Shown here: positions 23,766-35,600 of the stretch, piece after piece
How positions within the stretch are numbered: position 1 is the stretch's first letter
How the letters are laid out: each line of letters starts with the position of its first letter
NCBI RefSeq assembly: GCF_030704535.1
Contig: NC_081820.1
Coordinates: 4,170,501-4,234,500, forward strand
Reading direction: 5' to 3'
Origin: Vitis vinifera
Lineage: Eukaryota > Streptophyta > Magnoliopsida > Vitales > Vitaceae
DNA length: 64,000 bases
The notes under the pieces: generated by a model
Told to the model about the DNA's origin: nothing
What the model saw: the letters and a program-made list of their open reading frames with translations, nothing else
Databases searched by the model: none
Program-made: the position numbers and the translations under genes

Positions 23766-23836
23766 TATTTATACTCGCTGAGTTAGGGCTTTGAGCAGTG
23801 CCATGAACTCGGAAGGCCTTGTTTGCCAAAGCCCAT
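23766..23836 (-). promoter_or_regulatory. snoRNA-type promoter of locus B
   Basis: Minus strand TATAAATA at 23766-23773. Upstream are AAAGCCCTAAC (23782-23792) and a site II-like TGGGCTTT (23828-23835). A telo-box-like AAAAACCCTAA lies in the leader at about 23685-23695. The layout is as in locus A, with the snoRNA starting about 110 nt downstream of TATA. Confidence 0.6.
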
Positions 23837-24034
23837 TTTACCTTCGTGCAAAGGTTTTCTAGGCAACTCGGATTCTTACCGAAATGGCTGGTTGTAGCCT
23901 GTAGGCAACTTGGAAGGAAAATGCGAGAAAATACGAAGCAAATAAAATGGGAGAGAGAAAGTCGACTAAAATAAAAATAATTTAATATTAATTTTACATA
24001 TTTTTAAATTAATTTATTTTGGTGTTTACAGAGG

Positions 24035-24530
24035 GCCACTAATATGAAAAAAAAAAACCCTAAAATTTTTAATTAGTATTATATTTATTTATTTAAAGAT
24101 AATTTGAAATACATGTATTTTTCTAATAAGTAATATAATTATTTTTTTAAATATCTTTTTTATTTGTCATATCATTAATATTAATTGACAATAAGACTTT
24201 TAATATTTTAATTCTTTATAAATTTATTATTATTATTGTTATTTGAGATTTTATTTATTTATCATATCATCAACGTCAATTGAAAATGAGACTTTATGTG
24301 TAAATGTTTTCACTCCTTTTTTTATTATTATTATTATTATTATTAGATTTAATAATAATAATAAATTATAGTCTAAATGATGATAATATGACAAGTAAAA
24401 AGAAACAATAATTATTGACTCATTAAAAAATAACTGTATTTTAAATTATTTTAAGATAGTGAATAAAATATTGATTTAAAAAATTTGATATTCCTTTTTC
24501 TATATATTTACATATTAATGAATAAAAACC
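24035..24530. mobile_element. Long-TIR AT-rich element with an (ATT)n core
   Basis: The left arm ATATGAAAAAAAAAAACCCT...AATTTTTAATTAGTATTAT...TTTGTCATATCATTAA is matched in reverse complement by 24375-24530. The core is a (TTA)n/(AAT)n tract at about 24326-24364. The arms are about 25-30% diverged. It is related to the larger element at 55858-56955. Confidence 0.55.
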
Positions 24531-25486
24531 CACTTTTTCTTATATTGAGTTATATTTTCTATTTTTATTTTTAAAATTTTATAATAATAAATATGTTTTA
24601 TATATTTCCAATTTTTTTATTTTTAAAGTAAAAAATAATAGTACGTAATAATAGGATAGAAATTCATACCTAATATTCTTTAAAATTATTTTTAGAAATT
24701 TTGAAAGCTACTTTAATATTTTTGAAATTAAAAATAATAAAAATATTTAGCAGATTGATTTTTTCAAACAGATTTTTAATATAAATAAAATGAGTTTAAA
24801 ATAACATATAAAAATAAATCATTGATTTTAAATTTATTTTATTTTATTTTATTTTATTTCTCCTACTTTTCCACAATTTTTTTTTTCCTACTAAGAACAT
24901 TCCCTGAAGGTGAGGATTGAGAATGCAATGGGTTCATCTACACCGAAATCCACATCCAAGAACTGATGGTTCTCTCTGTGATGATGACAAGAACTGATGG
25001 AGCATTTAGACCGCAGGCAGAATTTAGTGGCAAGACATTAAGGGCTTGTTTGTTTCTGATTTTGCCGAAAAACAGTTTTTAAATTTTATTTTATGATGTA
25101 TTGTAAAACAAAAATCGCTTTCAAAAACCTAAAATATTTTTAACCTAATTTTAATATTTTTAAATATGTTTTAAAAATAAATTTTAAATTTAATATTTTA
25201 TTTTTAATCATTTTATATATTTATATAATTATTTTTTAAAATAAGTAAAATAAAAAAAGATTTAAATTTAATAAATTATTTTCATATCATACTCTAAACT
25301 CATTCCATTTATTTAACTATTTTATATAAAAATTAAATAATATAAAAATATACAAATTTCTTACTAATTTTTATTTTATTTAATTTTCTTTGAACATTTT
25401 TTTTTTGTCTTTCTTAGTACTTTTAGAACCAAACATAGGCTTAAGGTTTCTATACCCAAATGACATACCCCTTCATGTCCTATAAT
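24531..25486. other. AT-rich intergenic stretch with a MITE-like block
   Basis: No gene. 25040-25442 starts GGGCTTGTTTGTTTCTG and ends AGAACCAAACATAGGCTTAAG, like a tourist- or hAT-type MITE, and is the inverted relative of 16667-16900. Confidence 0.45.
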
Positions 25487-26210
25487 TGTGGGGGACTAGA
25501 CTCAAGACCCTTTGGTTGTTCAGGACAAATAGATAACCCGTCTAGGATCACTCTGTCTGGATCAAGATAAAATCCGTCTGACATCAGAAGTGAGAAACTT
25601 TTCTTCTTCCATAATGCTAGACGGAATGGACAGACTGAGCCGGTTGGACTTGTCAGACGGGCAAATCCATCCAGTCAAGTCTTTAGGATTTTTGGCATGC
25701 GTGGTTAACCACGCCTGATGTCTGAGTGTCGGACTAGCCATTTGACGTTTAAGCGTCGGCCTAGTTGCCTGATGTTTGAGCTACATGGTCTAAGATTATT
25801 GGCATGACAGTTAACAGATGGCACCAGTCAACCGCCCTTACTTGATACGATTGCCCAGCCCACGCCGCAATAACGACGCTGACAGTCCACGCAATCATCA
25901 TTACAAGATAAGGACGGTGTCATCAACTCTTTATAAACCCCTTAAAAAGCACGAACAAGTTACGCACATGCATACGGTCATTCTCTCCTAAAAATATTTA
26001 GAGTTATCCTCGTCTGACTTAAGCTTCGGTTGGGTGTGCCCAGACCACTTGTCCGGACATCCTTTTGTGTGGGGAAAAAGTTTGTCTGACTCCAATGAAG
26101 CTGGACGAACTCCTCCAGAAGCACGAACAAAGGAAGAAGTCCGCCTGACTCCAGTGCAGCTGGACGGACCTGACTCCAAATGGGAACGACACCAACAATG
26201 ACCTCGACAA
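25487..26210. mobile_element. Probable solo LTR, 724 bp
   Basis: The segment starts TGTGGGGGACTAGAC and ends CTCGACAA. It is bracketed by ATAAT at 25482-25486 and 26211-26215, a 5-bp duplication as left by LTR elements. The terminal A after ...GACA departs from the usual CA end. It is GC-richer than its surroundings. It contains a TATA-like TTTATAAACC at about 25931 on the plus strand and many GTCTGAC/AGACGG repeats. No coding region or second LTR is present. Three overlapping minus-strand frames (25978-26226) are not genes. It lies about 450 bp downstream of the ORANGE stop codon. Confidence 0.55.
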
Positions 26211-26215
26211 ATAAT

Positions 26216-26659
26216 CTATAGTTCATCTTTTTGTCGTTTGATCTTGATACCGAGCAGAAAGATGCTTTGTGAGGACTCTCAGTTCAAGATTCTACATTTT
26301 CGAAACATGAGAACACAGAGGAAGAACCTAGGTGAAAAAGTATGAATTATCCAAAATACTCTAAAACTTATTGCAATGGCTACTAAAAAATTTCAAGAAT
26401 CAAGGACCATAAGATGTGGTGATGCAAGCATAAAAGCTCTTCCTCTAGGATCATCTCAAAAATTAAGATGGCAGGATGCATACAATTTCAGGAAGTTGAA
26501 GAGCCAGGTGCATAGTAAATAAGGAGATATGATACAACAGGTACAATTTATAGACACTAGCGGTGTTCCATGTACCTGTGAGTTGTTTGGATATATACAG
26601 AAATGCACGTGGAAATTCCTTGCTTCTGATGTGAGAGGTATGAAGGAAATGATGCAACT
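26216..26659 (-). other. Downstream flank / 3' UTR of ORANGE
   Basis: No other gene. The terminal exon's untranslated part should lie here; no polyadenylation site was assigned. Confidence 0.4.
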
Positions 26660-29600
26660 CTAGTCAAAGGGATCTATTCGTGGATCATGCTCGCTCGCCA
26701 TTTCCATCCCAGTACAGAGGCATGTGGGGCACATGACCTGCAAAATAGATAAATTTATCCCTAGTTCACAAACTGGAAATTTCTGAAGTTTCAGTGTTGA
26801 ACTTGGGTTGTATCATACCCCCACTAGAAGGAGGTGATAAAAAAAACAGCTATTTTCTCATCCATTTCTATTAATTTTCCCCGTGATTTTTCCCATAATA
26901 GAATTCAGCTAGAAATAAACATTGAAATCATGTCATCAAATGTCGAACCTTTCCTGCTCCTGAACAGTTTGAACATCTTTCGGTTTTAGGAGGTGATAGA
27001 GGCTGTCTTCCACCATTGACTGTTGAGACAGGTTCACTAAGAACAAGCGCTCCCGAGCTTGAACAGCGGGCACATGCAAGGTATCCTGTATCAATCAACA
27101 GATTAACTATGTAGGTAAATACAATGAGTGGACTCCTGTCTTCCTCATTATCAAATTCAACAATTTTAACTGAAAACTATTAGATTTAATTTCTGCTATC
27201 ATCCAAATGATAAAACAGACATGACAGACTACAAGGCGGTATAGGGTTATGCACTGGAAGAAAATGTGAGGGGAGAATGCTCTCCAGGACAGAAAGGTAC
27301 AACCGTACAAGTGGGAAAACTAGCATGTTTTCCATCTTCTTAAGGAGAGGATTCTGTTTGGTTGTCAGGAAGAAGAGGGAAAAGAAAGTTAAATTAGACT
27401 CATCAACCAATTCCTGGCCCTGAATAATTCTTTCAAAATTTCTCTTATCTATCTAAGGAATCAAACAAAGTATTAAGGTTACTGTTGCAGTCCTAATAAG
27501 TCCTTAATCAACCATAGGGATTTTGGACCCTGTTAAGCAGATTTAGCAAAAATGCATACAGAAAGCTTAGCACATACACAAAAACAACCACTTCAAAACA
27601 AGACATTAAAAGCAATAGTAAAAACCTAAAACTTTGCCATCTTGAAATGAGAGATCCCAAGATATGTACCAGTTCCAAGACAGTATTTGCATCTTTTTTT
27701 CTCCTGCTGTTTTACGTTGTTTATTTCAACAATCATCAAGGATGAGATCACTCCAACTGCCCCTCCAGAGAAAGATGCCACTATAGGATCTACCTGACTG
27801 CATTTTGGCAACTGACAAACTATTAACTACTGGAAGCTACAAACAGCAGTATATTTGATATCAATGATTTTCCCCCTAGAAAAGTCACATACAGCCCTTC
27901 ACTAGTATGGAAATTCCAGAATACATTAAACCAATGTGATTTCCACTTGCATATCTCTATCAATACTTGCATAATTATTGAAACACCCCTTTGAATGTAT
28001 AATTAGGCCTAGAAAATGATGTTAACTACCACAGTGAAAGAGAATAATAAGCCAGTGTGTGAAACCCCTATTTCAGAGCTTTGGTTTATGTTCTTGCAAA
28101 AAATACTAACATGAAACACCAGCCCACACCCCAGGGGAAAATTCTGCATTCTGTTTAGGTTTCTTAACAAAATAAGTTTTGATATTATGGCATTGAGGAA
28201 GGATATGCTACAGTGAATTAAATAAAAATTGGGATATAAGATTAATTTTTGTCCGGTGGCATGCATTTTCAAAACCCTTTTGCTCAATAAGGTTTCCAGA
28301 AGAAAAAGGACAAGTAAAAGTCCTTCATTTCAAGTTTTAACCAATTAAACCTGTCAACAACATTGTTTCCTTCCCCATCAGAGTGTCAAGGATGATTGGA
28401 AGCCACATCGAAGTGAAAACACAACTTCCATGACACTTGAAGGGATGTCAACAAAGAGGTACTTTATTCCACAACTTCCCCCTGTTCCTTCTTGGAAGCG
28501 ATCAGAGAATGGACTGGAAGATGGTTAACTAAGTCATTCTTTTAGAATTACATGCGCACTAATCATGTTAAAAATAATTACAATCTACTGCAATTCTGAA
28601 AAAGAAAGAACTAAGAAGCTTCTTCTAAGAAAAAAAATCATGTCATGTTGCTTGGAAGCCCCGTCTCCCATTAGTGCTCCATATATTTTCTTATTGATTT
28701 AATGATTTTTTTAATTATGGAATTTTCAGAAAGATTTTAACTCCCTCCTGCCAGCCTAAGGCTTTGACTGCTCAAGAAATCTTTAGCACTTGTCTAGTTC
28801 CCCAAAGTTGAGCAAGTCCAGATTTGAACTTGTGTTCAGATTTTCACAAAATGACTTGTGATTGAATTGAATGGAAGGAAAATGAAAAAAAAGAAAACAT
28901 AAAAAAAGGCTGGATTGGAGAATGGGTTTATTCTCCAGCTTTTTACTCATTTACTTATATTCTGGGACAGTACATCGTGCATCAAGACAAAGAATACAAG
29001 GTGAACAGCATAGAAAAAGGAGTGGGAAATTGATTGACCTTTGCTTCCTCAGTTGCCCATTTGCACTGGGATTATGGTAGAGGTTGTTCTCGTTTGGAAT
29101 TGCATGGATTGTCCCTAGAGGCATTACAAATATGTAATCATCTTTCCTAGGGTTTGGGAGGGAGTCATGGAGGAAAAGCATCACATATAGCATCCTTGCT
29201 ACATTGTGAGTTATCAAACTAGAGAAATGCTAGGAATCTTCAAGGACATGATGATGATAGACAATGTTCCAGGATAGCTGGTATTACCTCAGGACTATTT
29301 TTTTTATAATGGATGTACTACCTCAGGACTATGCAAATGTATTACCAAAGGGTTCTTTGATACCTTTAGCATTATCGCATCACTACCTCCTGAATGAAAT
29401 AACAATTCCCCTTGAGATGCTTGATGCTCTGGTGAAGCATACAATTACTTGTAACATGTAGTAGCTTGATTATCACAAAACATAACTGTAAGCTTCTTAG
29501 TTTCAACACCTAGTCCTTTCAAAAGATTTTGTATTCACATGAGCTCACAAGTAGCATAAATAATAGCGCAACACTTTACCTTAGCACTAGAATTTTGTTT

Positions 29601-32600
29601 CTTATGTTTCCAGATTACCAAATAAGCTCCCATAAAAGTGTAATAGTCACTCACAGATCGTCTATCACATCAAAAACCAGCCTAATAAACATCTAAATTA
29701 GAGACAATGTCAAGTTTAGGGATTTCTTATACAAAATATTCATTCCAACTGTTCATTTCAGATATCTAAGAATACAGCAAACAACATCCCAGTGCACTTG
29801 CTTAGGACTCTCCATGGATTGACAAACAACACCAATAGCAACTAAATATATAAGTTTTCTAATAAGACACCTATATCTTCTTGTATCAGCAAAATTTAAA
29901 CTATCTACACCATACAACTGTAAATTAGAATAGATAGACATATAATGAATAGTGATTACAGACTAGAGTATAGGTAATACCTCAACTGCATTGGAAGATG
30001 CACACTGCGGATAAAATCTTCATATGATGTGCCACCTAATCCCAACTTAAGCTCCAGCTGAGACAAGAAAGAAAAAAGCATTACAAACTGTGGTTCATGT
30101 CTCAACAAGAACCAAAACTTATTCACAGAAATTTTGTCCAGATTCCATTGCCCAGTATCTGAAGACATCCAACATGGAAAAAAGTAAGAAGCATTGAAAT
30201 GCTTCCTGTTTCTCAATATCTTCTAGATCACATGTCCAACTTCTACTGCCATTCTAGTAACTAAGAATGGAACAATGAAGTAAAATTACACAGAAAAGAA
30301 AGAAAGATATATTAAAAAAATTATAGAAAAAGGAATAAAAAAAGAAAGAAAAATATGCATTTGCATCCACATGTACAAACATGTGTGTGCACACATAGAA
30401 AGAGAGATGCATGTCAAAATATTGGTTCGTCTAAACATTAACATTCTGAATTCATTGGTTGATTTATTTCGCTGATTATGATAATCCAAATTGGAAGATT
30501 ACTTACAGTAGGTGCAAGTAAGCCACCAAAAATGATGATCCCAGCAAGAAGAGAGAAACAAGCAGCATAGTACAGTTTCAGATTTGCTGAACTCTGCATG
30601 GAATATATTTTATTAGTAAGAACCTTGAGTGAGAAGAAAAATATTGAATTCTAATGCTATATAATTTAAAGGAATGGAACACAAAGGGAAAACTTAGTGA
30701 AGAAAATAAGAACTCTCATTGAGAACAGAGTAGCCAAGAAAACTTTGTCAAATAATAGGTGTTGGCTAAGTATACAGTGTTGGCCCATTCCTTAACTGTT
30801 TAAGTCTTGCAAGTAATTGTAATTTAACATGGTATCATTGTTTCTAAGAAGTCTTGATTTAGACCTCTAGAAAAGCAATTATCATAGTCCTATTTCTATG
30901 TATCAGTATGGTTCTCCACAAGAAGGAAGGGTCCCCACATGAGGATGGCTTATAGCTTGATACACATTTCTTGGTTCAAATGAAAATTTAGAGGGAAGTG
31001 GTAGTTCATCAGAAAGCTCACCAAAGGAGGCAAAAATGGAATGAATGATGGAAAATTTTGGAGTTCATTTTCCTGTTCTTTTAGAATTCCAAGTTCAGCA
31101 TTTTTAATTCTTTGTTGTATCCTCAGCCTGCGAACCTACAAAAATTAAGAAAAACCAGTATAAGAATTATGATGCCACAAACCCCAATAAGCATAGATTG
31201 ACAGCATTCTGTGCTTTAATGATAAAGCAAAAGAAGATCAAACAAAAATCAGTTTGACAATCTCTTAAGAAGAGGTTGCAGTGAAAGTGTAAGGATTATA
31301 AAGTAACATTAGGATTGTATTTGACCACATGTCTTATGCCAGTGATATTAGATGCATATATCAAGTGCAAGAAGAGGAAAAGGGAAGGAAGCATGTTAAA
31401 ATTAGGTGCAGTAATTCCTAAGGAATAAAAAAAAAAAAAAACATTTTTAAGCATAATGATAGGATAAGGGAAAAACTTGCAAGATTCCGATCGTCTATGA
31501 AATGAGATGTATGATTATCTTTAAAGAATAGTGATAGTTCCTTGAATAATTTTAAGGGAATAGACCATCACCTAAAGAAATTCAGAATGCTTTGACGAAT
31601 TAAATTAAGAAAACATGTTATTTTGAAGACTAGAAATTTGAGATTTCAGAGCCAGAATTCTCTTTACTTCTTTTGCTTCTAATATGCAACAAAACTATAA
31701 GAGATTCAACTGGTACTAACACAAAATTTATGCACTGAATGTTTGGAAAAGAAGGTATCTAAAGTAACACTGAGGCAAGACACAAGAGATAGGGAGAATT
31801 AAGTAAAAATATGATAGAAGTCCAAGCTCTTTAAAGTTAAATATCAAATAATGAGAATAAACTTCTGCCAATCAGCAGTAGTTTTTCACTGACATTAACT
31901 GCTTTTCACTGACATCAACTGCTAATGGGGCAGGTGTGCTAACTGCAACATAATTGCAGTTTAGTTTTGCAAGAATTTCCTGTGTTTTAGTTCAATTTCG
32001 TAACCATTTCCTTTTTTCCTTGCATTTCCATCATTGGATCTGATTTTAGCTGCTACAAAATCTTCTGAAACTAGGAACAGCTCTTCGATATTTGGACATC
32101 CCCATGAATGTGGCACTGTAAGTTTGCACTGACAATGCTACTCAACAAATACATTTTGTATAGGATATTAACTGCTGCACTAGCCCATCTTTATCTCAAC
32201 ACTAGAAAACGGTGCCCAAAGAAAATTATACTGCCACACGTATGCTTTTTTGATAAGTAAGCAAAGGTATCATATTAGTAAGAGGTGCTAAAATAGCGGC
32301 CGAAGATGTACAAGAACAAGAAACTCACCCCCTTACAGCTGTAACCAAAAAAGAAAACTGACTAAATAAGATGTACAAAAAACAACAACACACCCCCCCC
32401 TCCCCCTACTGGGAACCCACCCAATCAACAAAATCTATTAACATTGAAGGACCAGTTTTTATAGACAGTTTGATCTCCAACCAAAGTAAAAAAAAAAAAC
32501 AAAAGAAGCTTTCAACCGCTGCAAGGACAGCGCCCCATCTTCAAAGGCAACTCTGTTTCTAGCCTTCCAAACTGACCAAAACAAGCACAAAGGGCCAACT

Positions 32601-35600
32601 TTCCACACTGTTCTGTGCTTTTTGCCCACCCAAGCTCTATCCCAGCCCAAAAGGATCTCCCTTACTGAGGAAGGGAACACCCAACACACACCGAACAGGG
32701 TAAAAAACAGTTTTCACACCGAACAGGGTAAAAAACAGTTTTCACACCTCCCTCGTCTTTTCGCAATGGAGGAGAAGATGGTTAATAGTCTCCTCACAAA
32801 CTTGGCACAAAAAGCATCTATTTCCTAAAGCCCATCCCTTCTTTTGAATTTGGTCTAAAGTTAGAGCCTTTCCCCATGAAGCTTCCCACACAAATAAACT
32901 AATTTTTGGCTGCACCCAAAAGTTGCCATCTTTGGACAGCAGCCACCTCACCCTATCCTTCTCATCCAACATCACTTTTTCCCCACACAAACGCCCCAGC
33001 AGGTTCTCCACCTCATCCAGCTCCCAATCATTGAAATGCCTATTGAAACAAGGGTTCCAACTCCCCCTCCTTTCCCCACTTGCTGAAACAGTCCATAAAT
33101 CACTCACCCATGCCTCTTTAGCCACAGCTAAAGCAAATAAGGAAGTGAAAGAAACGCACAACGGTGAGGTTCCACACCACTTGTCCTTCCAAAAGCTCAC
33201 CCTTTGGCCATTACCCACCACAAAAGAAATTCTAGAGCTACCAAGGTGGCTAAGTTTCCTAATTGCTTTCCACAACCCTACTCCATGCTCCTCACTAACC
33301 TCCTCATGGGAGCACCGCCCACCTCAATCCTCCCCATAGTTCCTTCTTATAACTTGGTTCCAAAAGGCCGCTCTTTCATTTGCAAAGCGCCACGTCCATT
33401 TTCCAAGGAGAGCCTTGTTGAGTGTAGCAAAGCTCTTAACCCCCAGCCCCCCTTCACATGTATTTAAACACACTGTCGACCACCTCACTAAATGAGGTTC
33501 TCGCTCAAGAGCCCCTCCTCCCCACATAAAGTCCCTCTAAATCTTCTCCAATCTCATTCTAACCATTCTTGGTTGATGGAGGATGGACATAAAATAAATA
33601 GGCAGGCTAGATAAGGAACTACGAATCAATGTAATTCTCCCACCCTTAGAGATATATTGCCACTTCCACATGGCCAACCTTTTGCGGAATCTTTCCTCAA
33701 TGCCATCCCAAGCTGCCACGGAGTTAAAAGAAGCACCCAATGGCATCCCCAAGTAAGTATACGGCAAACAACCACCTTGCAGCCCAGCTCACAAGCCAAA
33801 TCATCCACGTTCTCTACCCTTCCCACCGGGATCAGCTCATTTTTATTCAAATTAACCTTCAAACCAAAGATTGCCTCAAGCCACATTAACAAACAGCACA
33901 AAAACGTCATTTGCTCCTCCTATGCCTCACAAAAAATCAGAGTGTCATCAACAAACAGCAGGTGAGAGACCGCAACCCCTTCCCTATCTCTCCTCGAACT
34001 TGATAAGTCAATAAAAGACCACCACAGACTGCTCTCTTCAAGAGACAGCTGAGGGCCTCCATTGCTATCAAAAAAAGGTAAGGTGAGAGCGGGTCTCCTT
34101 GCCTTAGACCCCTAGAGCTTTGAAAAAACCTGAAGCTGTTCCGTTGACCAAAACAGAAAAACTGGCTGTGGATAAACACCACTTGATCCACTTTAACCAC
34201 TTCTCCCCAAACCCCATTTTCTCCATAACCATAAGCAAAAAACGACCACTCCACATGATCGTAGGCTTTCTCAATGTCCAACTTACAAAGAATCACCCCT
34301 TCATTGCTTTTCAAGATCAAGTCTATTACTTCATTTGCAATGAGCATTGCATCCAATATTTGTCTGCCATCCACAAAAGCGTTTTGGGCCTTGGAGATCA
34401 CCTTAGCTAACACCCCCTTCAGCCTATAATGCCACACGTATGCTTTTGATGATAACATAATGAAAGAAATCTCTTTTTGTTTGTTTTTTTTTTTGTTTGT
34501 GCGTTTTTAATGCAAAATTTTTTTCACATGCAAGCCTTTTTGAGAGAATATCATACCTCGAAAACTCACCTCCTCCATATGCAAGAAAATTTTGTTTCTC
34601 CGACTTCGAATATTATCCTGAATTTCTTGCAGTTCCATTTTGGCAAAATCCTGAACTGTTTCAGGTCCTTCAATAATACAAAAGCTGCACTCAAAGCATA
34701 ACAAATGGACAAATCAATCATATATAAAACATTTTGTCTGTCACAGCTGAACTACATTTAAGCTCATCCACTGCAGACAACCCAATCATCCAGCATATTA
34801 ATGGGCAATCAATGAACAAAATGTTTTATTTTTCACAGTGAATTGCAGAAAAGATAATTACACAAATCTAAGTGAGTAAGAAGACTGTAAAAGCAAGATT
34901 GGAAATTACACCTTTTCCTAGAAGGATATATTGTTCTTCTATGGCTTGCACATCTCTTTTTTGTTATTTTGTTTGATATTGTTGAATATAATGTATGTAT
35001 AGTATACTATCTTTCCTTGTTAATATAGGTCACATGTATGGTAGTTAGGACTCCTAGCCTTGTATATATATATCTCTCAATTGTAAGTAGAGATTAGATG
35101 AATGAAAATAAGGTTTTTCTTCTTTCTCTCTCTCTCTCTCTTAACATGGTATCAGAGCCAAAGGAGAAAACCTAATTTTTCGGTTTAGCCGTGTACTCAA
35201 TTCCGGCGAACCCTCTCTTCCCGAACCACCCCGGACAACCTCATCGCCGTCGGATCTCCACCACGCCGGCAACCCTTTCCGGCGAATTTTTCCGGCGACC
35301 GGCAACCCTTTCCAGCGAATTTTTCCGGCGACCTCTTTTCCGGGAACCGACCACATATTCCGAACCGCCGGAGGCTGATCTACACGCCAGTGGAAACCCC
35401 ACCGGCAACCGGAGTTTCACGCGCCCCCACGCGCCGATCTTCCCTGTCGGACTGTCACCCACGCGCCGGCGCGTGACGGCGCGTGGCTCACTTTCCGGCC
35501 ACGTCCGACACATCTCCAGGCTCGTCCGGCGGCGTCTTGGCCTTCTAGCCCTCCGGCAGCCCCCCCCGAGCCCTGCATCTCCACCTTTTGTTCTGTTTTT

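Noticed and set aside
25978..26226. Three overlapping minus-strand frames (62-82 codons)
   Set aside because: Located in the probable solo LTR and mutually overlapping; repetitive SGVR/SDKL phrases come from GTCTGAC repeats.
27798..27811. Upstream extension MPKC of ORANGE exon 6
   Set aside because: An AG acceptor at 27799-27798 with a start at 27797 preserves the known [16 protein letters not shown] junction, so these bases are intron.
32923..33965. Plus-strand frames of 87-138 codons
   Set aside because: Antisense shadows of the minus-strand LINE reverse transcriptase.
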